Under the pieces are notes generated by a model. It ran no database searches. It was not told the origin of the DNA and worked only from the letters and a program-made list of their open reading frames with translations. A stretch of 64,000 nt of DNA, from positions 124,001-188,000 of the forward strand of contig NZ_JANBVS010000015.1 in assembly GCF_024586915.1 (NCBI RefSeq), read 5' to 3'. The position numbers were made by a program, and so were the translations under genes. This document shows, piece by piece, positions 8,963-17,482 of the stretch (within the stretch, counting starts at the first letter, position 1; every line of letters begins with the position of its first letter). Origin of the DNA: Bradyrhizobium sp. SRS-191. Lineage in GTDB: Bacteria > Pseudomonadota > Alphaproteobacteria > Rhizobiales > Xanthobacteraceae.

Positions 8963-10447
8963 CTATGAACTCCCACGTGGGATGGGCGCGCGCGCCAGTG
9001 CAAGAAGGCCGTTGACATCGACATGGCGCTCCAGATGCGCTGCGAGCGCATCCAGGGTGGCGTCGACATCGCGCTCGTAGGCAAGGCCCGTCGTCGTCGC
9101 GCCGAACTGCCGCAGCCAATGCGCGCGCAGGCCATCATCAGCGAACAGGCCATGCACATAGCAGCCGGCGATCTGGCCGTCGGCTGCTACAGCCCCGTCG
9201 CAGCGGCCGTCGGCGAAGGTCAGGAAGGGACTTGCGGTGGCTGGACCCTCCGTGCGGCCGATATGCATCTCGTAGCCGCGGAACGACACCTGATCATGCA
9301 TCAGCGTGCCCTGGACCTCGCGGAGCGCCTTGTCGTCCGTCAGGGTGGTTGTGACATCGAGCAGTCCAAGGCCTTCGACAGAAGCTGGCTCACCCTCCCG
9401 TCCGTCGGGATCGCTGATGGTTCGTCCGAGCATCTGATAGCCGCCGCAGATGCCGAGCACGTGGCCGCCGCGGCGCAGATGCGCCAAGAGATCGACGTCC
9501 CAGCCGGTCCCGCGCAAGGCGGCGAGATCGGCGATGGTCGCCTTCGAGCCGGGCAGGATCACGATGACCGCATCGCCGGGGATCGGCGTGCCCGGCCGGA
9601 GGAAGTGCAGGTCGATGCCATCCTCGAGGCGAAGCGGATCGAATTCGTCGAAATTGGAGATGCGAGGATAAGCGAGCACGACGGCCTTCGGGCGTTGTCC
9701 GCCCCCTGCGCTGCGTTCCGGGAGTCCCAGCGCATCCTCCGCGGGCAGACGACGCGCGTCGGAAAAATGCGGGATGAGGCCGAGCGACGTCCATCCGGTC
9801 CGTGTCGCGATCTCGTGCATGCCGGATGCAAACAGAGCGGGGTCACCGCGAAACTTGTTGACGAGAAAACCTGCGACGAGACTGGCATCCTCCGGGGCGA
9901 GCACCGCCTTGGTGCCGACGAGGCTCGCGATGACCCCGCCGCGATCGATGTCGCCGATCAGCACCACCGGACTCTGGACCGCTTGTGCAAAGCCCATGTT
10001 GGCGATGTCTCCGGCGCGCAGATTGATCTCGGAGGCCGAGCCTGCACCTTCGACCAGCACGATGTCCGCATCGGCCGCGAGATGATAGAAGCTGTCGAGC
10101 ACCGCCGTCATCAATTGCGGCTTCATGGCCTGATAGGCCGATGCCTTGGCATTGCCGATCACGCGGCCCTGAACCACGACCTGCGAGCCGATCTCGCTCT
10201 GCGGCTTCAGAAGCACCGGATTCATGTGCACCGTCATCGGTCGGCGCGCCGCGCGCGCCTGCAGCGCCTGGGCCCGGCCGATCTCGCCGCCGTCGGCGGT
10301 GACGGCTGCGTTGTTTGACATGTTCTGCGGCTTGAACGGCGCCACCTTCAGACCGCGCAAGGTCAGCGCGCGCGCGAGGCCCGCGACGATCAGCGACTTG
10401 CCGACGTCGGAGCCGGTGCCCTGGAACATGATGGCGCGCGCGCCCAT
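8963..10447 (-). CDS. cobQ: Cobyric acid synthase CobQ (glutamine-hydrolysing)
   Basis: This 494-residue enzyme amidates carboxyl side chains b, d, e and g of adenosylcobyrinic acid a,c-diamide. The N-terminal dethiobiotin-synthetase-like ATPase has MFQGTGSDVGKSLIVAGL as its P-loop and GAGSASEINLRAGDIANMG further in. The C-terminal glutamine amidotransferase has its Cys in GHVLGICGGYQMLGR and its His in GCYVHGLFADDG. It is the last gene of the minus-strand run cobU-cobO-cobQ; cobO ends 3 bases before its start codon. Length is normal for the family. Confidence 0.96.
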   Translation of the reverse strand: MGARAIMFQGTGSDVGKSLIVAGLARALTLRGLKVAPFKPQNMSNNAAVTADGGEIGRAQALQARAARRPMTVHMNPVLLKPQSEIGSQVVVQGRVIGNAKASAYQAMKPQLMTAVLDSFYHLAADADIVLVEGAGSASEINLRAGDIANMGFAQAVQSPVVLIGDIDRGGVIASLVGTKAVLAPEDASLVAGFLVNKFRGDPALFASGMHEIATRTGWTSLGLIPHFSDARRLPAEDALGLPERSAGGGQRPKAVVLAYPRISNFDEFDPLRLEDGIDLHFLRPGTPIPGDAVIVILPGSKATIADLAALRGTGWDVDLLAHLRRGGHVLGICGGYQMLGRTISDPDGREGEPASVEGLGLLDVTTTLTDDKALREVQGTLMHDQVSFRGYEMHIGRTEGPATASPFLTFADGRCDGAVAADGQIAGCYVHGLFADDGLRAHWLRQFGATTTGLAYERDVDATLDALAAHLERHVDVNGLLALARAPIPRGSS

Positions 10448-10450
10448 GGT

Positions 10451-11059
10451 TTAGAACTCGATGCCTTCCTGCGCCTTCACGCCGGCCGAGAAGTGATGCT
10501 TGACCAGATTCATTTCGGTGACGAGATCGGCGGCCTCGATCAACTCCGGCTTGGCGTTGCGGCCGGTGACGACGACGTGCAGATCGGGACGGCGCGCGGC
10601 GAGCGTCGCGACGACGTCGCCGATCGGAAGGTGATCATAGCGCAGCGCGATGTTGAGCTCGTCGAGGATGACGAGCCGGATCGACGGATCGGCCATCAAC
10701 TCCTTCGCCTTGGCCCAGGCCCGCTCGGCCGCTGCGACGTCCCGCGCGCGGTCCTGTGTTTCCCAGGTAAAGCCTTCGCCGAGGGTATGCCATGAGACCT
10801 GATCGCCGAAGGTCGCGATCGCCTTGCGCTCGCCGGTCTCCCACGCACCCTTGCCGAATTGCACCACGCCGATGCGGAAGCCGCGGCCGAGGGCGCGCAG
10901 CATCAGGCCCCACGCTGCGGTGGATTTGCCCTTGCCTTTGCCGGTGTGGACGATGAGGAGGCCTTTCTCGACGGTCTTCGAAGCGACCTCGGCATCCTGC
11001 ACCGCCTTGCGGTTCTCCATCTTGGCTTTGTGGCGCGAATCGTCGGCGCTCTCGGTCAT
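10451..11059 (-). CDS. cobO: Cob(I)yrinic acid a,c-diamide adenosyltransferase CobO/BtuR
   Basis: This 202-residue corrinoid adenosyltransferase forms the cobalt-carbon bond with the adenosyl group of ATP. The P-loop GKGKGKSTAAWGLMLRALG lies near residue 40, reversed in orientation toward ATP as is usual for CobA/CobO. GFTWETQDR and LVILDELNIALRYDHLP are family signatures. The N-terminal extension of about 30 residues is charged and variable. It sits between cobU and cobQ on the minus strand with short gaps (16 and 3 bases), consistent with one transcript. Confidence 0.95.
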   Translation of the reverse strand: MTESADDSRHKAKMENRKAVQDAEVASKTVEKGLLIVHTGKGKGKSTAAWGLMLRALGRGFRIGVVQFGKGAWETGERKAIATFGDQVSWHTLGEGFTWETQDRARDVAAAERAWAKAKELMADPSIRLVILDELNIALRYDHLPIGDVVATLAARRPDLHVVVTGRNAKPELIEAADLVTEMNLVKHHFSAGVKAQEGIEF

Positions 11060-11075
11060 CGGTTTGTCCTCTGCT

Positions 11076-11612
11076 TCATTTCAAGACGAGCGGCAATCCG
11101 GCCGCCATCAGAATCACGCGATCCGCCAGCGCCGCGACATCCTGGTTCAGCCGACCCTGGGCATCGCGAAAGGCGCGGGCCAGCGCGTTGCCCGGCACGA
11201 TGCCGAGACCGACCTCGTTGGAGACGGCGACGATCGGGCCGCGCGCAGTCCTGAGCGTATCGATCAACTCGGCGCAAGCTGCTGGAACGTCCCTGTTGGC
11301 AAGCATAACGTTGCTGAGCCACAGGGTCAGGCAATCGATCAGCATCGGCGCGGGCTGTTCCGCGCGCGCGCGGATGAGGCCGGCGAGATCTTGCGGGGTC
11401 TCCAGCGTCTGCCATCCCTCGGCGCGCCGCATCCGATGATGGGCAATGCGCTCGCTCATTTCATCATCGAAGGCCTGCGCAGTCGCAACATAGATCCAGG
11501 GCGGCGCCGTGGCGGTGACCAGCGCCTCGGCATGACGGCTCTTGCCCGAGCGCGCCCCGCCGAGCACCAAAGTGAGGCGCGGTAGAGCGGGGTGCGGGGG
11601 GGCAGGGGTCAT
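11076..11612 (-). CDS. cobU: Adenosylcobinamide kinase / guanylyltransferase CobU (CobP)
   Basis: This bifunctional enzyme phosphorylates adenosylcobinamide and then transfers GMP to give adenosylcobinamide-GDP. The 178-residue protein has the P-loop LVLGGARSGKSRHAEAL and the following YVATAQAFDDEMSERIAHH, where the His accepts GMP. LIDCLTLWLSNVML and VSNEVGLGIVPGNALARAF complete the family set. It is the promoter-proximal gene of the minus-strand cobU-cobO-cobQ run and diverges from the riboswitch-hupE transcription unit; the shared gap holds the riboswitch of the opposite strand. Confidence 0.95.
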   Translation of the reverse strand: MTPAPPHPALPRLTLVLGGARSGKSRHAEALVTATAPPWIYVATAQAFDDEMSERIAHHRMRRAEGWQTLETPQDLAGLIRARAEQPAPMLIDCLTLWLSNVMLANRDVPAACAELIDTLRTARGPIVAVSNEVGLGIVPGNALARAFRDAQGRLNQDVAALADRVILMAAGLPLVLK

Positions 11613-11654
11613 GGGGACGATTCCGATTGACGGGCTTTGGCCCGACCCGTATCT

Positions 11655-11830
11655 AACAGATGACGGTTCTCCGAAAGGAGAGATTTAGGGAACACGGTGC
11701 GGGCTCCTCGCCCTAGGCCGTGGCTGCCCCCGCAACTGTAATCGGCGAGTGTGAGGCCAAGACACCACTGGGCAACCGGGAAGGTGGTTTCACGCAGCGA
11801 CCCGAGAGCCAGGAGACCTGCCGTCGACAT
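11655..11830 (+). promoter_or_regulatory. Cobalamin (B12) riboswitch upstream of hupE-cobN operon
   Basis: The core is nearly ideal. A TCTCC-GAAA-GGAGA stem (11668-11681) is followed by TTAGGGAACACGGTG, then the GTGGCTGCCCCCGCAACTGT segment (11719-11738), and finally the B12 box AGCCAGGAGACCTGCC at 11807-11822. Adenosylcobalamin binding would fold the RNA into the off state. Edges are approximate (within about 10 bases). It is on the plus strand and leads into a small upstream ORF and hupE, so it should repress the whole hupE-DUF1636-cobW-cobN-cobG-cobH-cobI-cobJ run when B12 is plentiful. Confidence 0.94.
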
Positions 11831-11864
11831 TGCTGTTGGCCGACCCGTCGCGCGGGGAGTCGCG

Positions 11865-11963
11865 ATGCTGGTTCTGATCCTGCCGGGATGGGCGGGATGC
11901 CGTCGGATGCAGCGCATCGTCCGGTCCTCTGGGGGATCCGGCAAGCGACGGAGACGGCCATGA
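11865..11963 (+). CDS. Possible 32-codon upstream ORF between riboswitch and hupE
   Basis: ATG 11865 has a strong ribosome site (GGGGAG, 5-base spacing) and lies 43 bases after the B12 box. The peptide begins with a hydrophobic stretch (MLVLILPGWAG) and ends Arg-rich (SGKRRRRP). Its TGA (11961-11963) overlaps the hupE ATG at 11960 as ATGA. The arrangement is that of a translationally coupled leader peptide, which would put the riboswitch-controlled ribosome site ahead of the uORF instead of hupE. Coding status is unproven; the stretch might also be only the expression platform. Confidence 0.4.
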   Translation: MLVLILPGWAGCRRMQRIVRSSGGSGKRRRRP

Positions 11964-12592
11964 AGTTTACCCGTTATTCCACCTGCGCGCTCGCGAGCTT
12001 CGTTCTGCTCGCCGCAGAGCCCGCCTTCGCGCATCACATGATGGACGGCAGGCTGCCGCAGACCTTTGCGCAGGGGCTGCTGTCCGGCCTAGGTCATCCC
12101 GTGATCGGGCTCGATCATTTCGCCGCCATCGTCGGCGCCGGCATCGTTGCCGCGGTGCTCGGCCGCGGCTTTGCACCGGTGCTTGCCTTCACCACGGCAA
12201 TGATCGCCGGTGTCGGCCTCCATCTGGCGAAGGCCAACATCCCGGCGGCCGAGCTGCTGGTCGGCCTCTCCACCGCGCTCGTCGGCCTCGTGGTGGTGAT
12301 GCGCGGCGGTTTCGGCGTGCTGCCGGTCGCGGGCCTGTTCGCGGTGACCGGCCTGTTCCATGGCTATGCTCTGGGCGAGTCGATCGTCGGGGCTGAGAAC
12401 ACGCCGCTCGGCGCGTATTTCGCCGGCCTGCTGGTGATCCAGACCGTGATTGCTGCGGGTGCCTTCCTCGGCACGAAGCTGCTGTCTGCGAAGGCGGACG
12501 CGATCGCCCCGCCGGCCGTGCGGATCGCCGGCGCGGCCATCGTGCTGGTGGGCGGTGTCGCCGCGGCGACGGCGGCCGGCGTGATCGGCTGA
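11960..12592 (+). CDS. hupE: HupE/UreJ-family metal transporter
   Basis: This 210-residue membrane protein has a signal-like N-terminus ending AEPAFA, followed by a His pair in the mature start (AHHMMDGR). The family signature GLGHPVIGLDHFAAIVGAG comes next, and a second His motif, FHGYALGESIVGAEN, lies in a later helix; five or six hydrophobic helices are visible. HupE/UreJ proteins carry nickel or cobalt. Placement directly under a B12 riboswitch and ahead of cobW and cobN argues for cobalt import here (inference). The ATG is preceded by GGAG at 6-base spacing. Confidence 0.9.
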   Translation: MKFTRYSTCALASFVLLAAEPAFAHHMMDGRLPQTFAQGLLSGLGHPVIGLDHFAAIVGAGIVAAVLGRGFAPVLAFTTAMIAGVGLHLAKANIPAAELLVGLSTALVGLVVVMRGGFGVLPVAGLFAVTGLFHGYALGESIVGAENTPLGAYFAGLLVIQTVIAAGAFLGTKLLSAKADAIAPPAVRIAGAAIVLVGGVAAATAAGVIG

Positions 12593-12595
12593 TCA

Positions 12596-12991
12596 ATGTC
12601 ATCATCAGAGATCGGCGCGACGACGCTGTTCGTCTGCGTCACCTGCCGCGCGCAGGTCCCCGACGCTGCTTCATCTGATCAGCCGCGTGCGGGGGCCCGT
12701 CTGCTCTCGGCGATCGAGGCTGTGCCGGCCGAGCAGCGAGCCGGCGTGACGGTGGTCGGTGTGGAGTGCCTGTCCAACTGCAATCGTGCCTGCACGGTTG
12801 CCGTGACGGCGCCGGGCAAATGGACCTATGTGCTCGGCGCGCTCGATCCGGATCTGCATGCGCAGGATGTTCTGACATTCGCGCAACTGCATCAGCGCCA
12901 CGAGGCTGGTCTGCCGGCGTGGCGCGAGCGTCCGGAATACATCCGCAAGAACACCGTTGCGCGCGTGCCTGCGCTGGCGACGCCGAACTGA
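12596..12991 (+). CDS. DUF1636 small cysteine-rich metal-binding protein
   Basis: This 131-residue protein has five cysteines: FVCVTCR (C14, C17) and CLSNCNRAC (C58, C62, C66). The pattern is that of the DUF1636 family, described as predicted metal-binding and reminiscent of thioredoxin-like ferredoxins. It starts 3 bases after hupE stops and is followed by cobW, so it is part of the B12-controlled operon. A role as cobalt carrier or as an iron-sulfur electron donor to the corrin-ring enzymes is conceivable; the sequence does not decide. The last 20 residues are positively charged. Confidence 0.85.
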   Translation: MSSSEIGATTLFVCVTCRAQVPDAASSDQPRAGARLLSAIEAVPAEQRAGVTVVGVECLSNCNRACTVAVTAPGKWTYVLGALDPDLHAQDVLTFAQLHQRHEAGLPAWRERPEYIRKNTVARVPALATPN

Positions 12992-13003
12992 GAAGAGGTC
13001 GCC

Positions 13004-14053
13004 ATGACCAAGTCCTATGCCAAGTCCTATGCCAAGACGCCCTGCACCATCGTCACCGGCTTTCTCGGTGCCGGGAAGACCACGCTGGTGCGCAACCTGA
13101 TCGAGACCGCCAATGGCCGCCGGCTCGCGATCATCGTCAACGAGTTCGGCGATGTCGGCATCGATGGCGACATTCTCAAAGGCTGCGGCGTGCCGGATTG
13201 CCCGGAGGATCGTATCGTCGAGCTCTCCAACGGCTGTCTGTGCTGCACCGTGGCTGATGATTTCGTGCCGGCGCTCAAGAGCCTGCTCGACCAGAAGGAG
13301 CCGCCCGAGCACATCGTGATCGAGACGTCGGGCCTGGCACTGCCGAAGCCGCTGGTGCAGGCTTTCAACTGGCCGGAGATCGCGACGCGCGTCACGGTCG
13401 ACGGTGTCGTCGCGGTGGTCGATGGCCCGGCTGTCGTGGCGGGTCGCTTCGCCGATGATCCCGAGGCGCTCGCGGCGCAGCGCGCCGCCGACGATTCGCT
13501 CGATCACGACAATCCGCTCGAGGAGGTCTACGAGGATCAGCTGCTGTGCGCCGATCTCGTCGTCATGAACAAGAGCGACCTGATGAGCGACGAGGAGCGC
13601 AAGGCGGTTGCGTCCGAGATTGCTGCGAAGGTGCAGCGCGCCGTCAAGGTGATCGCGACGGAGCACGGCCAGCTCTCGGCGTCCGTGCTGCTCGGACTTG
13701 GTGCGGCCGCGGAAGACGATCTCGCGGCGCGGCCGTCACATCACGACAACGAGGCCGAGCACGATCACGACGATTTCGAGAGCTTCGTGCTCGACGTGCC
13801 GCCGCAGACCTCGCCGGAGGTGCTGGTCGACCGCATCGCCGCGGCGGTCGATGCGCATGACGTGCTCCGCGTGAAAGGCTTCGTGGAAGTGGCCGGCAAG
13901 CCGCTGCGCCTGCTGGTGCAGGCCGTCGGCAGCCGCATCCAGCATCAGTTCGAGCGGCCATGGCGCGCGGACGAATCGCGGCAGGGCCGGCTCGTGATCA
14001 TCGGCGAGCGCGGGCTCGATGCGGCCGCGATCAAGAGCGTGATCGCAGGCTAG
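13004..14053 (+). CDS. cobW: CobW-type GTPase (COG0523 metallochaperone)
   Basis: This 349-residue P-loop GTPase has GFLGAGKT at residues 19-26. The metal-binding motif GCLCC is at C78, C80 and C81, and NEFGDVGIDG acts as a switch segment. A guanine-specificity motif, MNKSD, lies in the centre. A His/Asp/Glu-rich linker (HHDNEAEHDHDDFE) precedes the CobW C-terminal domain. It probably hands cobalt to the CobN chelatase encoded 9 bases downstream. The first codons contain a 12-bp tandem duplication (13010-13033) giving KSYAKSYAK, so the true N-terminus is uncertain by a few residues. Confidence 0.95.
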   Translation: MTKSYAKSYAKTPCTIVTGFLGAGKTTLVRNLIETANGRRLAIIVNEFGDVGIDGDILKGCGVPDCPEDRIVELSNGCLCCTVADDFVPALKSLLDQKEPPEHIVIETSGLALPKPLVQAFNWPEIATRVTVDGVVAVVDGPAVVAGRFADDPEALAAQRAADDSLDHDNPLEEVYEDQLLCADLVVMNKSDLMSDEERKAVASEIAAKVQRAVKVIATEHGQLSASVLLGLGAAAEDDLAARPSHHDNEAEHDHDDFESFVLDVPPQTSPEVLVDRIAAAVDAHDVLRVKGFVEVAGKPLRLLVQAVGSRIQHQFERPWRADESRQGRLVIIGERGLDAAAIKSVIAG

Positions 14054-14062
14054 GCGAGGACG

Positions 14063-17000
14063 ATGCACCTTCTGGCGACATCCGGCGCAGACCTGGACGA
14101 CCTCGAACAGGCCGTCGATCTCGCGCAGTCGCCGGCCGACATCGTCGTGCTGTCGTTCTCCGACAGCGATCTGACGGCACTGGCAGAGGCCTGGACCGGG
14201 GCGTCCGCCGATCTGCCGAGCCTGCGCCTCGCCAGCCTGAAGCGGCTGAAGCATCCGATGTCGGTGGATCTGTACATCGACAACGTCATCGTCGGGGCCC
14301 GCGCCGTGGTGGTGCGCTGCCTCGGTGGGCTCGACTATTGGCGTTACGGGATGGAGCGCATCGCAGCCGTTTGCCGGAGCCGCAAGATCCTTCTTGCGGC
14401 CTTGCCGGGCGACGACCGCGCCGATGACCGCCTCGATGAGCTCTCGACGTTGCCGAACGACGCGACCGCGCGCCTCTATGGATATCTGCATGAAGGCGGC
14501 GTCGGCAATGCGCGGGAGGCGCTGCGCTACCTCGCCACGCTGCTCGGCCGCACGATGCCATTTGCCGACCCGGTCGCGATCGGCTCGATCGTCGGCTTCG
14601 TGCCCGATCGCGGCGCCGTTGCCGTCGACGATCTCTGCCGAAGCGAGCCGCGCCCTACCGCGCTGATCGTGTTCTACCGCGCGAGCCTGCTCGCCGCGGA
14701 TACTGCTGCTATCGCGGAGCTGATGCGGGCGCTGGAGCGCGTAGGTCTGGCGGCGCCCGCCGTTGCGGTCACCAGCCTGAAGGATCCGAGCATTGCCCAT
14801 CCGCTGGCGCGACTGATCCGACAGCGGGCTCCCGCGATCATCCTGAATGCGACCGCCTTCTCGGCGTTGCGCGATGACGGCACGACCGTCCTGGATGTCG
14901 CTGATGTCCCGGTGCTGCAGATCGTGCAGGCGCAGAGCTCCGAGGAAGCTTGGGTATCCTCGTCGCGCGGATTGTCGCCGACGGACCTCGCGATGAACGT
15001 CGTGCTGCCGGAGCTCGATGGCCGGCTGCTGGCGCGGCCGATCGCCTTCAAGGGCGAGATGCCGGTCGACGAGCGCCTGCAATTCGGCGCGGCGCGCTAT
15101 GTGACGCAGGACGATCGGATCAGTTTCGTCGCGCGGCTCGCTGCGCGCTGGGCGCGCTTGCGTGGTTTACCGGCCGCGTCGCGCCGCGTCGCGCTGGTGC
15201 TGTCCGATTATCCTGCGCGCGGCGGACGGCGTGGCTATGCCGTCGGCCTCGACACCAGCGCGAGCGCTGCGGGGATCGCCGGACTCTTGGCCGAGGCGGG
15301 GTATGATGTCGGCGATGCGCCTCCGGCCGCCAACGCCGTCGAGGCACTGCTGCGAGACGATGCCGATGAGCTCGTTGTCCCGCTCTCGATTTATCAACGC
15401 GCGTTGACGCTGTTGCCCGACGATCTGCAGCGCGTCTTGCAGGAGAGCTGGGGTGAGGCGGACGCCGATCCGGCGTTCCGCGATGGCGCGTTTCGGTTTC
15501 CCGTGCTGCGCGCGGGAAAGATCACAATTCTGCTGCAGCCGGATCGCGGCAGCCGCGCCGATCGCAAGTCTGGCTACCATGATACGACCGTGCCGCCGCG
15601 GCATGCCTATGTCGCGCTCTACGCGCATCTGCGTGAGGCCGAGACGATCGATGCGCTGATCCATCTCGGCGCCCATGGCACGCTGGAATGGCTGCCGGGC
15701 AAGGCGCTGGCATTGTCGAACGCGTGTTGGCCCGAAGCGGTGCTCGGGCCAGTGCCGGTGATCTATCCGTTCATCGTCAACAATCCCGGCGAGGCGATGC
15801 AGGCCAAGCGCCGTCTCGCGGCGCTCACGCTCGGGCATCTGACGCCGCCGCTGTCGCAAGCGGGTCTGCACGGTCCGCTGCTCGAGCTGGAAGGCCTCGT
15901 CGAGGAATATGCCGAGGCCGACGGGCTCGACAAACGTCGTCTGAGGCTGCTCGAGGACGAGATCATCGCGCGGGCCTGGCAGAGCGGCCTTGCCGCCGAT
16001 TGCGGGCTCGATCGGACGATGAGCGGACGCGAGGCGATTGCGCAGCTCGATGCGCAGTTGTGCGACATCAAGGAGCTGGCCGTGCGCGATCGTCTCCATG
16101 TCTTCGGCCAAGCTCCCGACACCGCGGCGATCGGCCTGCTGGCGGACGCCATGACGGCAGCCGCCGGGCAAGCAGGTAGCGTTCTCGATCGCACGGACGT
16201 CGTAGCCCGGCTGCAGGCGAGCGCTGCGGTCGAGCGCAGTGCGTTGCTCGCGGCGCTCGATGGCCGTCGCGTCGCTGCGGGTCCAGCCGGCGCACCTAGC
16301 CGCGGGCGGCTCGACGTGCTGCCGACCGGGCGCAATCTCACCGCCATCGATCCGCGGGCGATTCCGACCCGGACCGCGGCGCTGGTCGGCGTGCGCGCGG
16401 CCGACGAAGTCATCCGGCGCTATCTCCAGGACCACGGCGACTACCCCCGCTCGCTGATGCTCGATCTCTGGGCCTCGGCGTCGCTGCGCACGGGCGGCGA
16501 CGATCTCGCGCAGGCCTTGGCCTATCTCGGCGTGCGGCCGCGCTGGGACCTCAACTCCAATCGCGTTACCGGCGTCGACGTGCTGCCGCTGGCGCTGCTC
16601 GACCGGCCGCGTATCGATGCGACGCTGCGAATCTCGGGCCTGTTCCGCGATCTGTTCGAAGCCCAGATCGCGCTGTTCGATCTGGCCGTGCAGACGGTGG
16701 CGGCGCTCGACGAGGATAATGCAGACAATCCCTTGGCGGCAGCGCGCCGGCGCGGTGAGTCTCTCGCACGGGTGTTCGGCGGCGCGCCCGGCAGCTACGG
16801 CGCCGTGGCTGCCGATCTCGCGCTCGGCATGGCCTGGGAGAGCCGCGGGCAGCTTGGCGAGGCGTATCTGGAGAGCGCGAGCCACAGTTTCGGTGGGGAG
16901 CGCGAGGGCGTGTCGGCACCGGCGACGTTCCGCGAGCGCGTCCGTAGCGCCGACGCGCTCGTGCATGCACAGGACGACCGCGAGCGCGATCTGCTCGATG

Positions 17001-17482
17001 GCGAGGAGGTCGCCGATTTCGCCGGTGGATTTGCCGCTGCCGCAGCCTCGCTCGGCGCGTCGCCCGCGCTGCTGCATCTCGACACCAGCCGCCCGGAGGC
17101 GCCGAAGGCGCGGAGCTTTGGCGAGGAGATCGCCCGCGTGGTGCGCGGCCGCGTGGCCAATCCGCGCTGGATTTCGGGCATGCTGGCGCATGGCTATCGC
17201 GGTGTCGCCGAGATTGCGCAGGCGATCGACGCGCTCTATGCGTTCGCGGCCACGTCCGAGACCATCCCCGAGCATCTGTTTGATCTGGCGCATGGGGCGC
17301 TGCTGCGCGACGAGGCAGTGTTGGACGCCATGGTCGTGCGCAATCCCGCGGCTGTTGCCGCGATGGCTGCCCGTTTCGAGGACCTGCTTCGCCGGCGGTT
17401 GTGGGTGCCGCGTCGGAATGCGGTGGCCGACGAGCTCGCGGTCGTGCGGTCGCGCCTCGCGCAGACGGAGAAGGTGTCGTGA
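14063..17482 (+). CDS. cobN: Aerobic cobaltochelatase large subunit CobN
   Basis: CobN inserts Co(II) into hydrogenobyrinic acid a,c-diamide in the late-insertion (aerobic) pathway. This 1139-residue protein is slightly short for a family usually near 1,200-1,300. Landmarks are the HLLATSGADLDDLEQA opening, LVLSDYPARGGRRGYAVGLD in the middle, and LIHLGAHGTLEWLPGKALAL. GDYPRSLMLDLWASASLRTGG and ESRGQLGEAYLESASHSFGG lie toward the C-terminus. The partner chelatase ATPase subunits are not in this window. The stop overlaps the cobG GTG start by four bases (GTGA). Confidence 0.96.
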   Translation: MHLLATSGADLDDLEQAVDLAQSPADIVVLSFSDSDLTALAEAWTGASADLPSLRLASLKRLKHPMSVDLYIDNVIVGARAVVVRCLGGLDYWRYGMERIAAVCRSRKILLAALPGDDRADDRLDELSTLPNDATARLYGYLHEGGVGNAREALRYLATLLGRTMPFADPVAIGSIVGFVPDRGAVAVDDLCRSEPRPTALIVFYRASLLAADTAAIAELMRALERVGLAAPAVAVTSLKDPSIAHPLARLIRQRAPAIILNATAFSALRDDGTTVLDVADVPVLQIVQAQSSEEAWVSSSRGLSPTDLAMNVVLPELDGRLLARPIAFKGEMPVDERLQFGAARYVTQDDRISFVARLAARWARLRGLPAASRRVALVLSDYPARGGRRGYAVGLDTSASAAGIAGLLAEAGYDVGDAPPAANAVEALLRDDADELVVPLSIYQRALTLLPDDLQRVLQESWGEADADPAFRDGAFRFPVLRAGKITILLQPDRGSRADRKSGYHDTTVPPRHAYVALYAHLREAETIDALIHLGAHGTLEWLPGKALALSNACWPEAVLGPVPVIYPFIVNNPGEAMQAKRRLAALTLGHLTPPLSQAGLHGPLLELEGLVEEYAEADGLDKRRLRLLEDEIIARAWQSGLAADCGLDRTMSGREAIAQLDAQLCDIKELAVRDRLHVFGQAPDTAAIGLLADAMTAAAGQAGSVLDRTDVVARLQASAAVERSALLAALDGRRVAAGPAGAPSRGRLDVLPTGRNLTAIDPRAIPTRTAALVGVRAADEVIRRYLQDHGDYPRSLMLDLWASASLRTGGDDLAQALAYLGVRPRWDLNSNRVTGVDVLPLALLDRPRIDATLRISGLFRDLFEAQIALFDLAVQTVAALDEDNADNPLAAARRRGESLARVFGGAPGSYGAVAADLALGMAWESRGQLGEAYLESASHSFGGEREGVSAPATFRERVRSADALVHAQDDRERDLLDGEEVADFAGGFAAAAASLGASPALLHLDTSRPEAPKARSFGEEIARVVRGRVANPRWISGMLAHGYRGVAEIAQAIDALYAFAATSETIPEHLFDLAHGALLRDEAVLDAMVVRNPAAVAAMAARFEDLLRRRLWVPRRNAVADELAVVRSRLAQTEKVS

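Noticed and set aside
15167..17293. Long open frame on the minus strand opposite cobN
   Set aside because: Same reasoning: Arg/Gln/His-rich, without motifs, and entirely inside a confidently recognised gene.
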